Program-made: the position numbers and the translations under genes | Assembly: GCA_050943075.1 (NCBI GenBank) | Contig: JBMNOM010000024.1 | Span: 1 to 13,319, forward strand | Length of the DNA: 13,319 nucleotides | Direction of reading: 5' to 3' | Origin: CAJKWP01 sp050943075 | GTDB lineage: Bacteria; Bacillota; Clostridia; Christensenellales; UBA1242 | The notes under the pieces: generated by a model | Databases searched by the model: none | Told to the model about the DNA's origin: nothing | Seen by the model: the letters and a program-made list of their open reading frames with translations, nothing else | Part shown: one piece after another, positions 1-6,244 of the stretch | How positions within the stretch are numbered: the stretch's first letter is position 1 | Layout of the letters: each line of letters starts with the position of its first letter

Positions 1-13
1 TTTTAAACAAGCA

Positions 14-49
14 AAAAAACAAACCATTAATTTTTCTGGTTTGTTTTTT
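14..49. terminator. Intrinsic terminator, both directions
   Basis: A 13-bp stem pairs 14-26 with 37-49 around a 10-nt loop. The GC-containing core (CAAACCA/TGGTTTG) is flanked by an A-run on the left and a T-run on the right, so it can terminate transcription from either strand. The gene it serves on the plus strand lies outside the window. Confidence 0.8.
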
Positions 50-78
50 AATTAACTTATTATTCTTGTTTTTCTTTA

Positions 79-93
79 ATTGCAACTTGCAAT
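79..93. repeat. 15-bp perfect palindrome (ATTGCAA-C-TTGCAAT)
   Basis: Seven-base arms are exact reverse complements around one central C. The shape suits a dimeric regulator site, but it lies over 200 bp upstream of the nearest promoter and no regulator gene is adjacent. Function is unknown. Confidence 0.45.
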
Positions 94-287
94 AAAATTG
101 TTTAATTTTTTAATCTTGGCTATTTGTTTTCATTTTGTTTTTTTTGTTGGGTTTTATTTTGCCATCTTTTTATTTTTTATTTAAAAGTTGTTATGATTAA
201 TAAAGTTTTTAAATAACTTTAAGTTTTTTATTTAACTATTTTTACTTCATTTTCCAAGTGCTTAATTTCGTGTTAACTTGTTTCATT

Positions 288-317
288 TTAACACTTTGGC
301 AGTTTTCCCCATAAAAT
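288..317 (+). promoter_or_regulatory. Likely promoter of the DUF11 gene with overlapping inverted repeat
   Basis: TTAACA at 288-293 and TAAAAT at 312-317 are 18 bp apart. The same 18-bp spacing and TAAAAT -10 occur at two other promoters in this window (4540-4569 and 13124-13153). The predicted start near 324 gives a leader of about 28 nt containing AGGAG at 342-346. Inverted repeat GTGTTAA (270-276) / TTAACAC (288-294) overlaps the -35, so a repressor or activator could act here. An alternative reading of CATAAAAT (310-317) as a sporulation-sigma -10 cannot be excluded, but no matching -35 is clear. Confidence 0.5.
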
Positions 318-351
318 GAAAAGAGCAAAATAAACAAAAATAGGAGAAAAT

Positions 352-732
352 ATGGCACTTATAAACAACATTGAAAACCAAGCAGAGGTTTTGTATGACG
401 GCGTCCCAGTTCAAAGCAACACAGTTTCAACAATTCTTTTGCTTCCACCAACACTTTTAAAAACAGTGGACAAACTTATTGCAAGCATTGGCGACGAATT
501 AACCTACACCATCGTTATAACAAACGTGGCTTTGCAGGCTTTAACAAACTTACCTTTCAGTGACGTAATCCCTGCGGGAACAGAATATGTTGACGCATCA
601 TTTACAGTTAATGGCACACCTCAAACACCAACAATTACAAGCGGCACACTTTCCTACACAATTCCAAACATTGGAATTTTGGGAGTTGCAACCATAACCT
701 TTCGCGTGCTCGTTGTTGGCGGCGAAATCTAA
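352..732 (+). CDS. Single-module DUF11 (conserved repeat) protein
   Basis: The 126-aa product has a short leading segment (about residues 4-30: I-x-N-x-A-x-V-x-Y-x-G then SNTV) and then one DUF11 repeat (about 35-122). The repeat shows KTVDK, GDELTYTIVITN, F-S-D-V-I-P-A-G-T-E-Y, the FTVNGT strand and the closing TITFRVLVVGG strand. DUF11 modules are Ig-like beta sandwiches common in Gram-positive surface proteins. Here there is no signal peptide, transmembrane segment or sorting motif, so location is unclear. The ATG has AGGAG 5 nt upstream. The frame stops just after the first module, but DUF11-like coding sequence resumes in another frame before the terminator, so the protein may be truncated relative to its ancestor. 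No biochemical function is established for the family. Confidence 0.88.
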   Translation: MALINNIENQAEVLYDGVPVQSNTVSTILLLPPTLLKTVDKLIASIGDELTYTIVITNVALQALTNLPFSDVIPAGTEYVDASFTVNGTPQTPTITSGTLSYTIPNIGILGVATITFRVLVVGGEI

Positions 733-916
733 ACATAATTTAACAAGGAAATTCAAAGTTCTTTGTTTTAATGATGGCATGCTTCCTTACTGCTTATTTT
801 TCACTTACTGGGCAGTTAAAAACCAAAGCAAAATCAACCAAACAATTCAAAACACTTGCTTTGTTGAGTTTGAGGGCAAAAAAATTTATGCTTCAAATAA
901 AGTTGTTGTCAAATAA
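733..916 (+). pseudogene. Out-of-frame DUF11-like C-terminal remnant
   Basis: In the +1 frame relative to the upstream DUF11 gene, an open stretch runs to a TAA at 914-916 and ends with residues resembling QNTCFVEFEGKKIYASNKV. This matches the pattern at the start of the intact protein (ENQAEVLYDG...QSNTV), i.e. the strand that normally follows a DUF11 module. No start codon in this frame is well placed behind a Shine-Dalgarno site: AAGGAA at 745-750 is 28 nt before the ATG at 779. The stop abuts the terminator at 916-960. I infer a decayed or frameshifted tail of the preceding gene. The residues between the two similar parts (about 733-840) do not look like DUF11. Confidence 0.4.
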
Positions 917-960
917 AAAAGGCTTGAAATAACACGAATAATGTTGTTTTAAGTCTTTTT
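916..960 (+). terminator. Intrinsic terminator after the DUF11 transcript
   Basis: AAAAAGGCTTGAAATAACA (916-934) pairs with 942-960 around a 7-nt loop, using G-U pairs that only work in plus-strand RNA, and it ends in a T-run. It is therefore oriented for the DUF11 transcript and shows that this transcript covers 733-915. Confidence 0.8.
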
Positions 961-971
961 GGAAATTAATA

Positions 972-1000
972 TTGACAAAGTTGGCATTTAAGTTTAATCT
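972..1000 (+). promoter_or_regulatory. Promoter of RNase R gene
   Basis: A consensus -35, TTGACA, lies at 972-977. A -10 with 17-bp spacing would be TAATCT (995-1000). The AT-rich run 1002-1018 (TATATT, TAATAT, TATAAC) offers other -10 candidates, so the exact start is uncertain. Confidence 0.5.
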
Positions 1001-1045
1001 ATATATTAATAATATAACATCATTATTATTTTAAAGGGGTTGCCT

Positions 1046-3370
1046 GTGGATACCAATAAAATTTATGATATACTCACCCAAAATAATTTGTTTGACAAAA
1101 ACTACACTTACTCGGTTAAATTTCTGCTGGCAAAATATGGCAAAAATAATGTTGTTAAAGAAAAGATAACAAACATTCTTGCTGCCTTGGTTAAAGAAGG
1201 GCGCATCGCGGTTGAAAATGATATTTTGGTTAATAAAGCAAAGCATTTGGCAAACCCTGACAAGCAAGGGACATTTAAAAAACGCGGCAATGGCGGCGTT
1301 GTTGTTTTTAATAATAATGGCAAAAAAGAATTTTTGAACGTTCCAGTTAAAACCGCAAATGAAATCAGCCACAACTCCAAAGTGCGTTTCACGGTGGAAA
1401 AAACACCAAGCGGGCAAAAAATTGCAATTATAAACCAAGTTATAGTGACAGAAAACAACAAACTTTATGGCAATGTTGTTTTGCAAGAAGGCGTTCCAGT
1501 TTTTGTGCCAGACAACCAAGAATTTGGGCAATTTCTTAATTTAGTTATCAACGAATATGCTTTGGAAGCAGTTGGCAAAAGAGTTTATTTAATTGTTGAT
1601 GACAACGAACTTTCAAAAGCGCAAGACTTGTATGTTGGAATTATTGAAAGCCCAGCACAAATTTTGGGCAGTGCGGAACAAATTTTGGTTTACGCAAATG
1701 AATTCATTAAAACAAAAAATGTTGAATTTGAATTTCCTCAAAGCGTTTTGGAACAAGTGCAAACTTTGAAAGAAGGCTTCACAGAAGAAGATTTAAAAGA
1801 AAAAGTTGACATGCGTGGCAAACACTTCATTACAATCGACCCTGAAAATGCACACGAAATTGACGACGCAGTTTGCATTGAAGAAGTTAAAGTTAATGGA
1901 AACACAGAATATTATGACGTTTTCATTGGCATTGCAGATGTTCCACATTACGTTAAAGAAAACACTCCTCTTTACAACGAGGGTTTGAAACGCGGAACAA
2001 CAATTTACTATGCCGCTCAAGCAATTCCAATGTATCCTGCCCGCCTTGCAACCGACTTGGCATCATTAAACCACGGTCAAGAGCGCGCTGCACTTGTCAC
2101 ATGTGTTAGGCTTGAGAAAAGCGGAAAAGTTGTGTCTTATGACTTTAAACGCGCAATAATTAAAAATCATTATCAATTCACTTATGAAGAAATTTCTGCT
2201 TTACATAACAACGACAAAGAAATGATTGAAAAATTTGGCACTTCATACAAAAACTATGCCGACCTTCTTTACAAAGTGTCAAACTTATTAACCGCACAAG
2301 CAAAAGCAAAAGGTCGCTTAAAAATTAAAGGCAGTGAAGCCACAATTATTATGAGTAAAGATAAATCCACAATTTTGGATTACAGAAATGATAACAGTGT
2401 GGATTCACACGCCGTGATTGAAAACTTTATGGTGCTTGCAAACAACACATATTCCCGATTTTTAACATCACTTCAAGTGCCTCACATTTCCAGAATTCAC
2501 AAAATGCCAACCTTGCTTTCATTCCAAAAATTGAAAGAAGAACTTGCAAGCACATTTGACATTCAAACAAACAACTCACTTTCAAGCGGCGCATATCAAG
2601 AAATTTTGCGCCAAATCGTTGGGCATCCGCAAGAAAAGCTTATTAACTTGCTTGTTGTGTTAAGCATGCAAAAAGCAGTTTATGCGGTGGACGAAAAAAC
2701 AGGCCATTTTGGGCTTGGGCTTGTGGAAAAGCCTTATTCACACTTCACTTCTCCACTTCGCAGAGGAAGCGACTTAATTTCCCAACACCTTTTAATTAAA
2801 ACTTTGCAAGTTTTCAAACAAATTGCACAAAGAAACAACATTGAAATTAAAGATGTTCCTGTGAGTGAACTCATCACAAAAATTCACAGACTTTCACATG
2901 GCGCGTTTTACAACATTGTTAAAAAAGACCGCCTTGAACAACTTGCAGAACATTTTAACAAAACTGAAGCAAGAGCAGTTGAAATTGACTCTTACGCCGA
3001 CAAACTTGCCCAAATTGCCTATATGAAACAATTTGTTGGCACAATTCAAACTGGCTATATCAGTGCAATTAAGGAAAATGAAATTATTGTCACACTTAAA
3101 AATGAATTAGACCCACTTCATTCAGAAATCATTGAAGTGAAAGTGCCAGTTGATGAGTTTAAAAAACTTGTTGAAATTGGAACGAGAAAAACACTTAAGA
3201 CAACTGCAAAACTTGGCGATGAAGTTGCTGTGAAAATTGTAGAAGCAAACTTGCAACAAAAAACAATTACAGCCACAACAAACTTTGAAAAAGTTAATGA
3301 AAAAATTGTTGAAAACAGCAGTGAGAACACAAATAAAAAAGACAATCAAACAGAAACTGTTTTTGAATGA
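1046..3370 (+). CDS. rnr: Ribonuclease R (RNase II/RNB family 3'-5' exoribonuclease)
   Basis: A hydrolytic 3'-5' exoribonuclease that degrades structured RNA and takes part in mRNA decay and rRNA/tmRNA quality control in the cytoplasm. GTG at 1046 is preferred over the in-frame TTG at 1040, because AAAGGGG (1033-1039) lies 6 nt before GTG but directly abuts TTG; the product is then 774 aa. Domains in order: N-terminal winged helix (about 5-65), cold-shock OB folds (about 75-240), RNB core (about 255-585), and a weak S1 domain (about 660-745) with an acidic/polar tail. In the metal-binding motif ITIDPENAHEIDDAV, D265, D273 and D274 are kept, but the usual second Asp is Glu (E271). The conserved HFTSPxRR motif is present, but the following Y-x-D is G-S-D. 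The gene stands alone, without the secG or smpB neighbours common in Bacillota. Confidence 0.95.
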   Translation: MDTNKIYDILTQNNLFDKNYTYSVKFLLAKYGKNNVVKEKITNILAALVKEGRIAVENDILVNKAKHLANPDKQGTFKKRGNGGVVVFNNNGKKEFLNVPVKTANEISHNSKVRFTVEKTPSGQKIAIINQVIVTENNKLYGNVVLQEGVPVFVPDNQEFGQFLNLVINEYALEAVGKRVYLIVDDNELSKAQDLYVGIIESPAQILGSAEQILVYANEFIKTKNVEFEFPQSVLEQVQTLKEGFTEEDLKEKVDMRGKHFITIDPENAHEIDDAVCIEEVKVNGNTEYYDVFIGIADVPHYVKENTPLYNEGLKRGTTIYYAAQAIPMYPARLATDLASLNHGQERAALVTCVRLEKSGKVVSYDFKRAIIKNHYQFTYEEISALHNNDKEMIEKFGTSYKNYADLLYKVSNLLTAQAKAKGRLKIKGSEATIIMSKDKSTILDYRNDNSVDSHAVIENFMVLANNTYSRFLTSLQVPHISRIHKMPTLLSFQKLKEELASTFDIQTNNSLSSGAYQEILRQIVGHPQEKLINLLVVLSMQKAVYAVDEKTGHFGLGLVEKPYSHFTSPLRRGSDLISQHLLIKTLQVFKQIAQRNNIEIKDVPVSELITKIHRLSHGAFYNIVKKDRLEQLAEHFNKTEARAVEIDSYADKLAQIAYMKQFVGTIQTGYISAIKENEIIVTLKNELDPLHSEIIEVKVPVDEFKKLVEIGTRKTLKTTAKLGDEVAVKIVEANLQQKTITATTNFEKVNEKIVENSSENTNKKDNQTETVFE

Positions 3371-3428
3371 TATTAGCAACTTGTTTAAATAAAAATTAAA
3401 ACAAATTTCACTTAAAAAACAAAAAAAG

Positions 3429-3460
3429 AAACCTTTGAAAATTCAAAGGTTTTTATTTTT
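3429..3460. terminator. Bidirectional terminator between rnr and the minus-strand gene
   Basis: AAACCTTTGAA (3429-3439) pairs perfectly with 3442-3452 around a 2-nt loop (in practice a 4-nt loop). There are T-runs on the right and A-runs on the left. It lies between two convergent genes and can end both transcripts. Confidence 0.85.
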
Positions 3461-3510
3461 CTTTTGTAATTCAAATATAAATTTAATTCTGTTTATTAAA
3501 ACAAAAACAA

Positions 3511-3834
3511 TTACAGATCTCTTCCATTGTCATATTTTGTTTTTGTTAAATCCATTTTTTTATATGCGGCATCAATGGCTTTTAAAAGCATAAGAATTTC
3601 AGTTTCAAGTTTATTTGCTTTTTCTTCATCCACCAAACCAAACTCAAATTTTTCCATTCTGCGCTTCGCCATTTCCATTAATTGAGATGGATAAAATTTG
3701 CGGCTAAGGCAATCAACTTGATTTCTAAATTCAACTTCTTGTTGTAAAATTTGCAAATATTCTTTTTCTGCGTCCAAAAAAATTTCTCTAATTTCAACTT
3801 CTTGTTCTGATATTTCCAAACCTTTTTTGCTCAT
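3511..3834 (-). CDS. Small helical protein of unknown function (107 aa)
   Basis: I do not recognise this protein. It is rich in Glu, Lys, Leu and Met with long stretches predicted to be helical (about 10-45 and 60-95), one Cys, no membrane segment and no signal peptide. A short, rather conserved-looking block, FYPSQLMEMAKRRMEKFEFG, lies in the middle. The start at 3834 (MSKKG) is chosen over an in-frame ATG at 3858: the inner ATG has GTGAGG 5 nt upstream, and the promoter at 3863-3890 would start transcription at about the outer ATG. It has its own promoter and shares the terminator at 3429-3460 with rnr. It is probably a cytoplasmic protein expressed alone. Confidence 0.75.
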   Translation of the reverse strand: MSKKGLEISEQEVEIREIFLDAEKEYLQILQQEVEFRNQVDCLSRKFYPSQLMEMAKRRMEKFEFGLVDEEKANKLETEILMLLKAIDAAYKKMDLTKTKYDNGRDL

Positions 3835-3862
3835 GATAACCTCACTTTTTAACTTCATAATT

Positions 3863-3890
3863 ATGATACAACATTTAACCCAAAAAGCAA
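3863..3890 (-). promoter_or_regulatory. Sigma-A-type promoter of the 107-aa gene
   Basis: Read on the minus strand: TTGCTT (3885-3890), a 16-bp spacer, and TATCAT (3863-3868). The predicted start is near 3856-3858, giving a leader of about 23 nt that carries the Shine-Dalgarno site. Confidence 0.6.
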
Positions 3891-3964
3891 AATCTTTTTA
3901 ATGCAAGAAATAAAACTTATTTTTTTGTTGGATAAAACAGCCAACAAATTCACTTTATTTAAAA

Positions 3965-4000
3965 CAAAAAAACACCTGCAAAAATTGCAAGCGTTTTTGT
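3965..4000 (-). terminator. Terminator of the 151-aa gene
   Basis: In minus-strand RNA a 9-bp stem (3986-3994 with 3972-3980) forms with two G-U pairs, is extended by A-U pairs and is followed by a U-run. On the plus strand the wobble pairs become mismatches, so it is oriented for the gene at 4066-4521. Confidence 0.75.
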
Positions 4001-4065
4001 TTGATTAATTATTTTTTTAAATAATTTGTAAAATTTTACTAAAAATCTGCGTTTTTTGCTTAATT

Positions 4066-4521
4066 TTACGCATTTTTATCACTTTCTTCATCATTTTCAA
4101 TTTTGTTTTCACTTGGCACACTTAATCTTTTGTTTAATTCTTCCTCTTGCGATACTGGAAACCAATTAACAAAATCAAGGGCAAAACCCAAAACAGGAAA
4201 AAGATGTTCAAACCTTTCTTTTTCAAGTGCTTCAATTTCTTGGCGCAAAACCTTCTTTTCGTCTTCTGAAATTTCTGGGTTTTTTAAGGCATCTTTCTTT
4301 AAGCCAATTTCTTGGTTAAAATATACAATTTTTAAAACTGCTTGCTTTTTTTGTTTAAGACAATCAAGTTTTTTAATTAAAGCATTTTTTGTTTTAAACA
4401 ATTTTTTAAATTGTTCAAGCGGCAAGTTTTTGTCGTTTAAAATTTCACTGATATCATTAATTTTAATTTCAGTGTCTTTCATTTTTTGTTCAATTTTTTC
4501 CAAACGTTTTTCAACTTTCAT
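4066..4521 (-). CDS. 151-aa coiled-coil protein, possibly related to the release factor N-terminal (PCRF) domain
   Basis: Highly charged and mostly helical. Residues about 4-60 and 85-106 look like coiled coil, followed by a short hydrophobic stretch (LFPVLGFALDFVNWFP, 107-122) and an acidic, disordered tail. The order of features (L-E-K-I-E at the N-terminus, F-K-K-L in the middle, then I-S-E-D-E-K-K-V-L-R-Q-E-I-E-A-L-E and a final H-L-F-P) recalls the N-terminal helical domain of peptide chain release factor 1, which ends in LLLP. No GGQ catalytic domain follows, so this is not a release factor. The match is by eye and may be coiled-coil coincidence. The ATG has AAAGGG 7 nt upstream, and the gene has its own promoter and terminator. 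Confidence 0.78.
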   Translation of the reverse strand: MKVEKRLEKIEQKMKDTEIKINDISEILNDKNLPLEQFKKLFKTKNALIKKLDCLKQKKQAVLKIVYFNQEIGLKKDALKNPEISEDEKKVLRQEIEALEKERFEHLFPVLGFALDFVNWFPVSQEEELNKRLSVPSENKIENDEESDKNA

Positions 4522-4539
4522 ACTTTAACCCTTTGGATA

Positions 4540-4569
4540 ATTTTATCAAAAATTGCCTTCCAAAGTCAA
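4540..4569 (-). promoter_or_regulatory. Promoter of the 151-aa gene
   Basis: On the minus strand, TTGACT (4564-4569), an 18-bp spacer and TAAAAT (4540-4545). The same elements and spacing occur upstream of the BspA-like gene. Confidence 0.6.
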
Positions 4570-4661
4570 GTTTCTAACACCTAATTAAAAAGAGTAATTT
4601 AAGAAAAATTAATAAAAAGACGATAATCAAATAAGTAAAACTTGCCAAGTAAAGAAAAATT

Positions 4662-4688
4662 AAAAAACCGCCACTTGTTCAGTGACGG
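4662..4688 (-). terminator. Terminator of tRNA-Trp
   Basis: On the minus strand, CCGTCACT pairs with AGTGGCGG (8 bp, one G-U) around a 5-nt loop, followed by six U. It starts 4 nt past the tRNA 3' end. Confidence 0.9.
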
Positions 4689-4692
4689 GATT

Positions 4693-4767
4693 TGGCAGGT
4701 GGGACAGGACTTGAACCCGTAACAAACGGTTTTGGAGACCGTGATTCTACCATTGAACTACCCACCT
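4693..4767 (-). tRNA. trnW: tRNA-Trp (anticodon CCA)
   Basis: Read on the minus strand the 75-nt gene folds fully. The acceptor stem AGGTGGG pairs with CCCACCT; there is a short D arm; the anticodon stem ACGGT/ACCGT holds loop CTCCAAA (anticodon CCA, reads UGG); the T arm ACGGG-TTCAAGT-CCTGT contains one G-U. G is the discriminator base and CCA is encoded. It stands alone with its own promoter and terminator, not next to secE-nusG. The CCA anticodon fits the standard use of UGA as a stop seen in neighbouring genes. Confidence 0.97.
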
Positions 4768-4781
4768 TTAAAACCACAATA

Positions 4782-4810
4782 AGAATAACACACACAAAAC
4801 GAAGTGTCAA
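4782..4810 (-). promoter_or_regulatory. Strong sigma-A promoter of tRNA-Trp
   Basis: On the minus strand, a perfect TTGACA (4805-4810), 17-bp spacer and TATTCT (4782-4787). The predicted start is about 8 nt before the mature tRNA 5' end. Confidence 0.88.
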
Positions 4811-4873
4811 CAATTCTTTGTTGTTTTTCTTTGTTTTGGCAAGGTTTTTTTATTTTAAAGTTTTGTTTTTGCA

Positions 4874-4879
4874 CATAAT
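4874..4879 (+). promoter_or_regulatory. Possible -10 element directly before the membrane-protein ATG
   Basis: CATAAT followed by 6 nt (TATATT) and then ATG puts the expected start on the A of the ATG. No good -35 is seen at 16-18 bp upstream, so this rests on the -10 and on the absence of a Shine-Dalgarno site. Confidence 0.35.
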
Positions 4880-4885
4880 TATATT

Positions 4886-5452
4886 ATGAAAAATTTATTT
4901 TTGTATTTCAGCGCCTTTGTGCCATTATATTTTTTAATTATAGTTAAGTTTGTTTTGGGGCTTGCAACAAAAACAATGGCGTTTGAGCTTATTCCAATTT
5001 TAACCTTGGCTATATATTCTGTTTTAACAATATTGGGCATTGTAGGGCTTGCGTGGAACAAAAAAAGCAATAAGGGCAAAACTAAACAAATTATTGTTGT
5101 TCAATTTAACAATATAACCGACCAACACTTCCTTGGCTATTTTTCACTTTTTGTTTTGTTTGCACTTGGATTTCAATTAACCATGCCAAGCATGTTTATC
5201 GTCAGTTTGTTTATAATTGCTTTTGTTGGCGCTGTTTACATTAACAACCAAATGTTTTACATTAACCCTCTTTTAAACATTTTGGGCTACAGCTTTTATG
5301 AAATTACTTATCATCTTAAAGAAACTCCAAACAAAAAACAAACTGCAAAAATCTTTTGTAAAAACAAACTTGAAAACAAAACATATTTTGCAAATTTTCA
5401 AAATGAAAATTTTGTTTTTATTGAAGAAAAAATTAAAACTCGCAAAAAATAG
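4886..5452 (+). CDS. Four-helix membrane protein, possibly KwaA-like
   Basis: The 188-aa product has hydrophobic segments at about 5-25, 34-56, 82-99 and 102-119. A conserved-looking block NPLLNILGYSFYEI (127-140) follows, then a basic soluble tail with beta-like segments (KQTAKIFCKN, TYFANFQNENFVF). A block NNITDQHFLGYFSLFVLF (75-92) precedes and enters TM3. I recall similar four-TM Bacillota proteins with an N-P-x-x-N-x-x-G-Y motif, and the layout resembles KwaA, the membrane subunit of the Kiwa anti-phage system. That is memory, not a search. No KwaB partner is adjacent: the next gene is convergent. The ATG has no Shine-Dalgarno site; a -10-like CATAAT ends 6 nt upstream, suggesting a leaderless message. 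The shared terminator at 5475-5511 follows. Confidence 0.83.
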   Translation: MKNLFLYFSAFVPLYFLIIVKFVLGLATKTMAFELIPILTLAIYSVLTILGIVGLAWNKKSNKGKTKQIIVVQFNNITDQHFLGYFSLFVLFALGFQLTMPSMFIVSLFIIAFVGAVYINNQMFYINPLLNILGYSFYEITYHLKETPNKKQTAKIFCKNKLENKTYFANFQNENFVFIEEKIKTRKK

Positions 5453-5474
5453 CAAAAAAAGTGCGAAAAAACGC

Positions 5475-5511
5475 AAAAAAACCACAAAAATTTGTTTTTT
5501 TGTGGTTTTTT
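5475..5511. terminator. Bidirectional terminator
   Basis: AAAAAACCACAAAAA pairs with a T-rich arm carrying TTGTGGTTTTTT. It lies between the convergent membrane-protein and acetyltransferase genes and has A- and T-runs on either side. Confidence 0.85.
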
Positions 5512-5520
5512 AATTCAAAA

Positions 5521-6210
5521 TTAGTTTTTGTCTTCTGTCATTCCCCTATAACTTGAAGAAAAAATTTGTTCTTTTGGCACAATCACAGTGAAGTCAAATT
5601 TCTTTGTTGGGAAATTTATTGTGACAAGTTTTGTTGATTTTGCGCCAAGCACTTCTTTCACCAAATCATAGGAGAAAGGCTTTCTTGCGCTTTCTTTGTC
5701 ATTTAAAACTTTGTAGAACGATTTGTTGTAAAACTTTTTAACTTGTTTTAGATTTCCACTCATAAAACCAAATGGAGCAAAATAGCCACAAACAAAATCC
5801 TTTTTCTCGTTAACTGCAAATAAGTCAATAATTTTTAACAAATTGGAGCCAATGCCTTTTTGTTTGTAATCTTGGTCTGCAATCCAAATTCTTGAAAGGT
5901 AAATTATTTCTTGACCGATAATTCTTGCTTCGTTTGCACTCACGCAAATAATTGCAGAGGCAACAAATTTTTTTCTTAAACCATTTTTAACATGACTGAA
6001 TGGGTAAACAAAAATTTGATAGCCTTGGTCAGCAAAATCTAAATCATAGTCGTCATACTTTGAAACTGGCAATTTTTTAAGCAGAGCAAGATAAGGTGCC
6101 CCGTCTTTATCAAAAAAAACATATTTTTTAAGCACCCTGAAACTAAACGGGATATTTTGTTTTAAATACTCATCAATTGTTTTGATTGTATTAATTATGC
6201 TCACGCTCAT
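5521..6210 (-). CDS. GNAT-like N-acetyltransferase (229 aa)
   Basis: A likely acetyl-CoA-dependent acyltransferase; substrate unknown. The GNAT core lies at about 80-170: a beta strand with IIYLSRIWIADQDY, then the acetyl-CoA pyrophosphate-binding motif A as QKGIGSNLL (117-125) starting a helix, and a later KKFYNKSFYKVL segment like the motif-B end. The N-terminal 75 residues and a C-terminal extension (about 175-229) are outside the common fold and may set specificity. It is longer than a minimal 140-160 aa GNAT. The start is taken at the ATG at 6210 (MSVSII); an upstream GTG at 6231 would lie inside the promoter. Promoter TTGAAA-N16-TATCAT ends 6 nt before this ATG and there is no Shine-Dalgarno site, so the message is probably leaderless. 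It is divergent from the signal peptidase operon. Confidence 0.8.
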   Translation of the reverse strand: MSVSIINTIKTIDEYLKQNIPFSFRVLKKYVFFDKDGAPYLALLKKLPVSKYDDYDLDFADQGYQIFVYPFSHVKNGLRKKFVASAIICVSANEARIIGQEIIYLSRIWIADQDYKQKGIGSNLLKIIDLFAVNEKKDFVCGYFAPFGFMSGNLKQVKKFYNKSFYKVLNDKESARKPFSYDLVKEVLGAKSTKLVTINFPTKKFDFTVIVPKEQIFSSSYRGMTEDKN

Positions 6211-6216
6211 ATTTAT

Positions 6217-6244
6217 ATGATAGCACAGCACGAAAATATTTCAA
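6217..6244 (-). promoter_or_regulatory. Promoter of the GNAT gene, start at or next to the ATG
   Basis: On the minus strand, TTGAAA (6239-6244), 16-bp spacer and TATCAT (6217-6222), then 6 nt and ATG (6210-6208). The expected transcription start falls on the A of the initiation codon. Confidence 0.6.

Larger units (their letters stand above)
1..351. other. Intergenic region upstream of the DUF11 gene
   Basis: This stretch holds no supportable gene. It begins with a bidirectional hairpin terminator that probably ends a gene lying left of the window. It then has T-rich low-complexity DNA with stops in all frames, a 15-bp palindrome at 79-93, and finally the promoter and Shine-Dalgarno site of the DUF11 gene. 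Apart from those listed elements I see nothing in about 95-265. Confidence 0.7.

Noticed and set aside
771..931. ATG-ATG open frame at 771 in a third frame, 20 nt behind AAGGAA (745-750)
   Set aside because: The spacing is too long for initiation, the product is basic without known similarity, and it runs into the terminator stem.
1031..1531. 166-aa open frame on the minus strand inside rnr
   Set aside because: It is a shadow of the RNase R reading frame in AT-rich DNA, with no Shine-Dalgarno site and no recognisable domain.
4103..4528. 141-aa plus-strand open frame opposite the 151-aa gene
   Set aside because: It is Phe/Ser-rich, as expected from the complement of Lys/Glu-rich coding sequence; the minus-strand gene has promoter, Shine-Dalgarno site and terminator.
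4692..4889. Open frame on the plus strand beginning M-A-G-G-T-G-L-E-P-V
   Set aside because: It is antisense to tRNA-Trp; G-L-E-P-V type proteins are a known artefact of translating the complement of tRNA genes.
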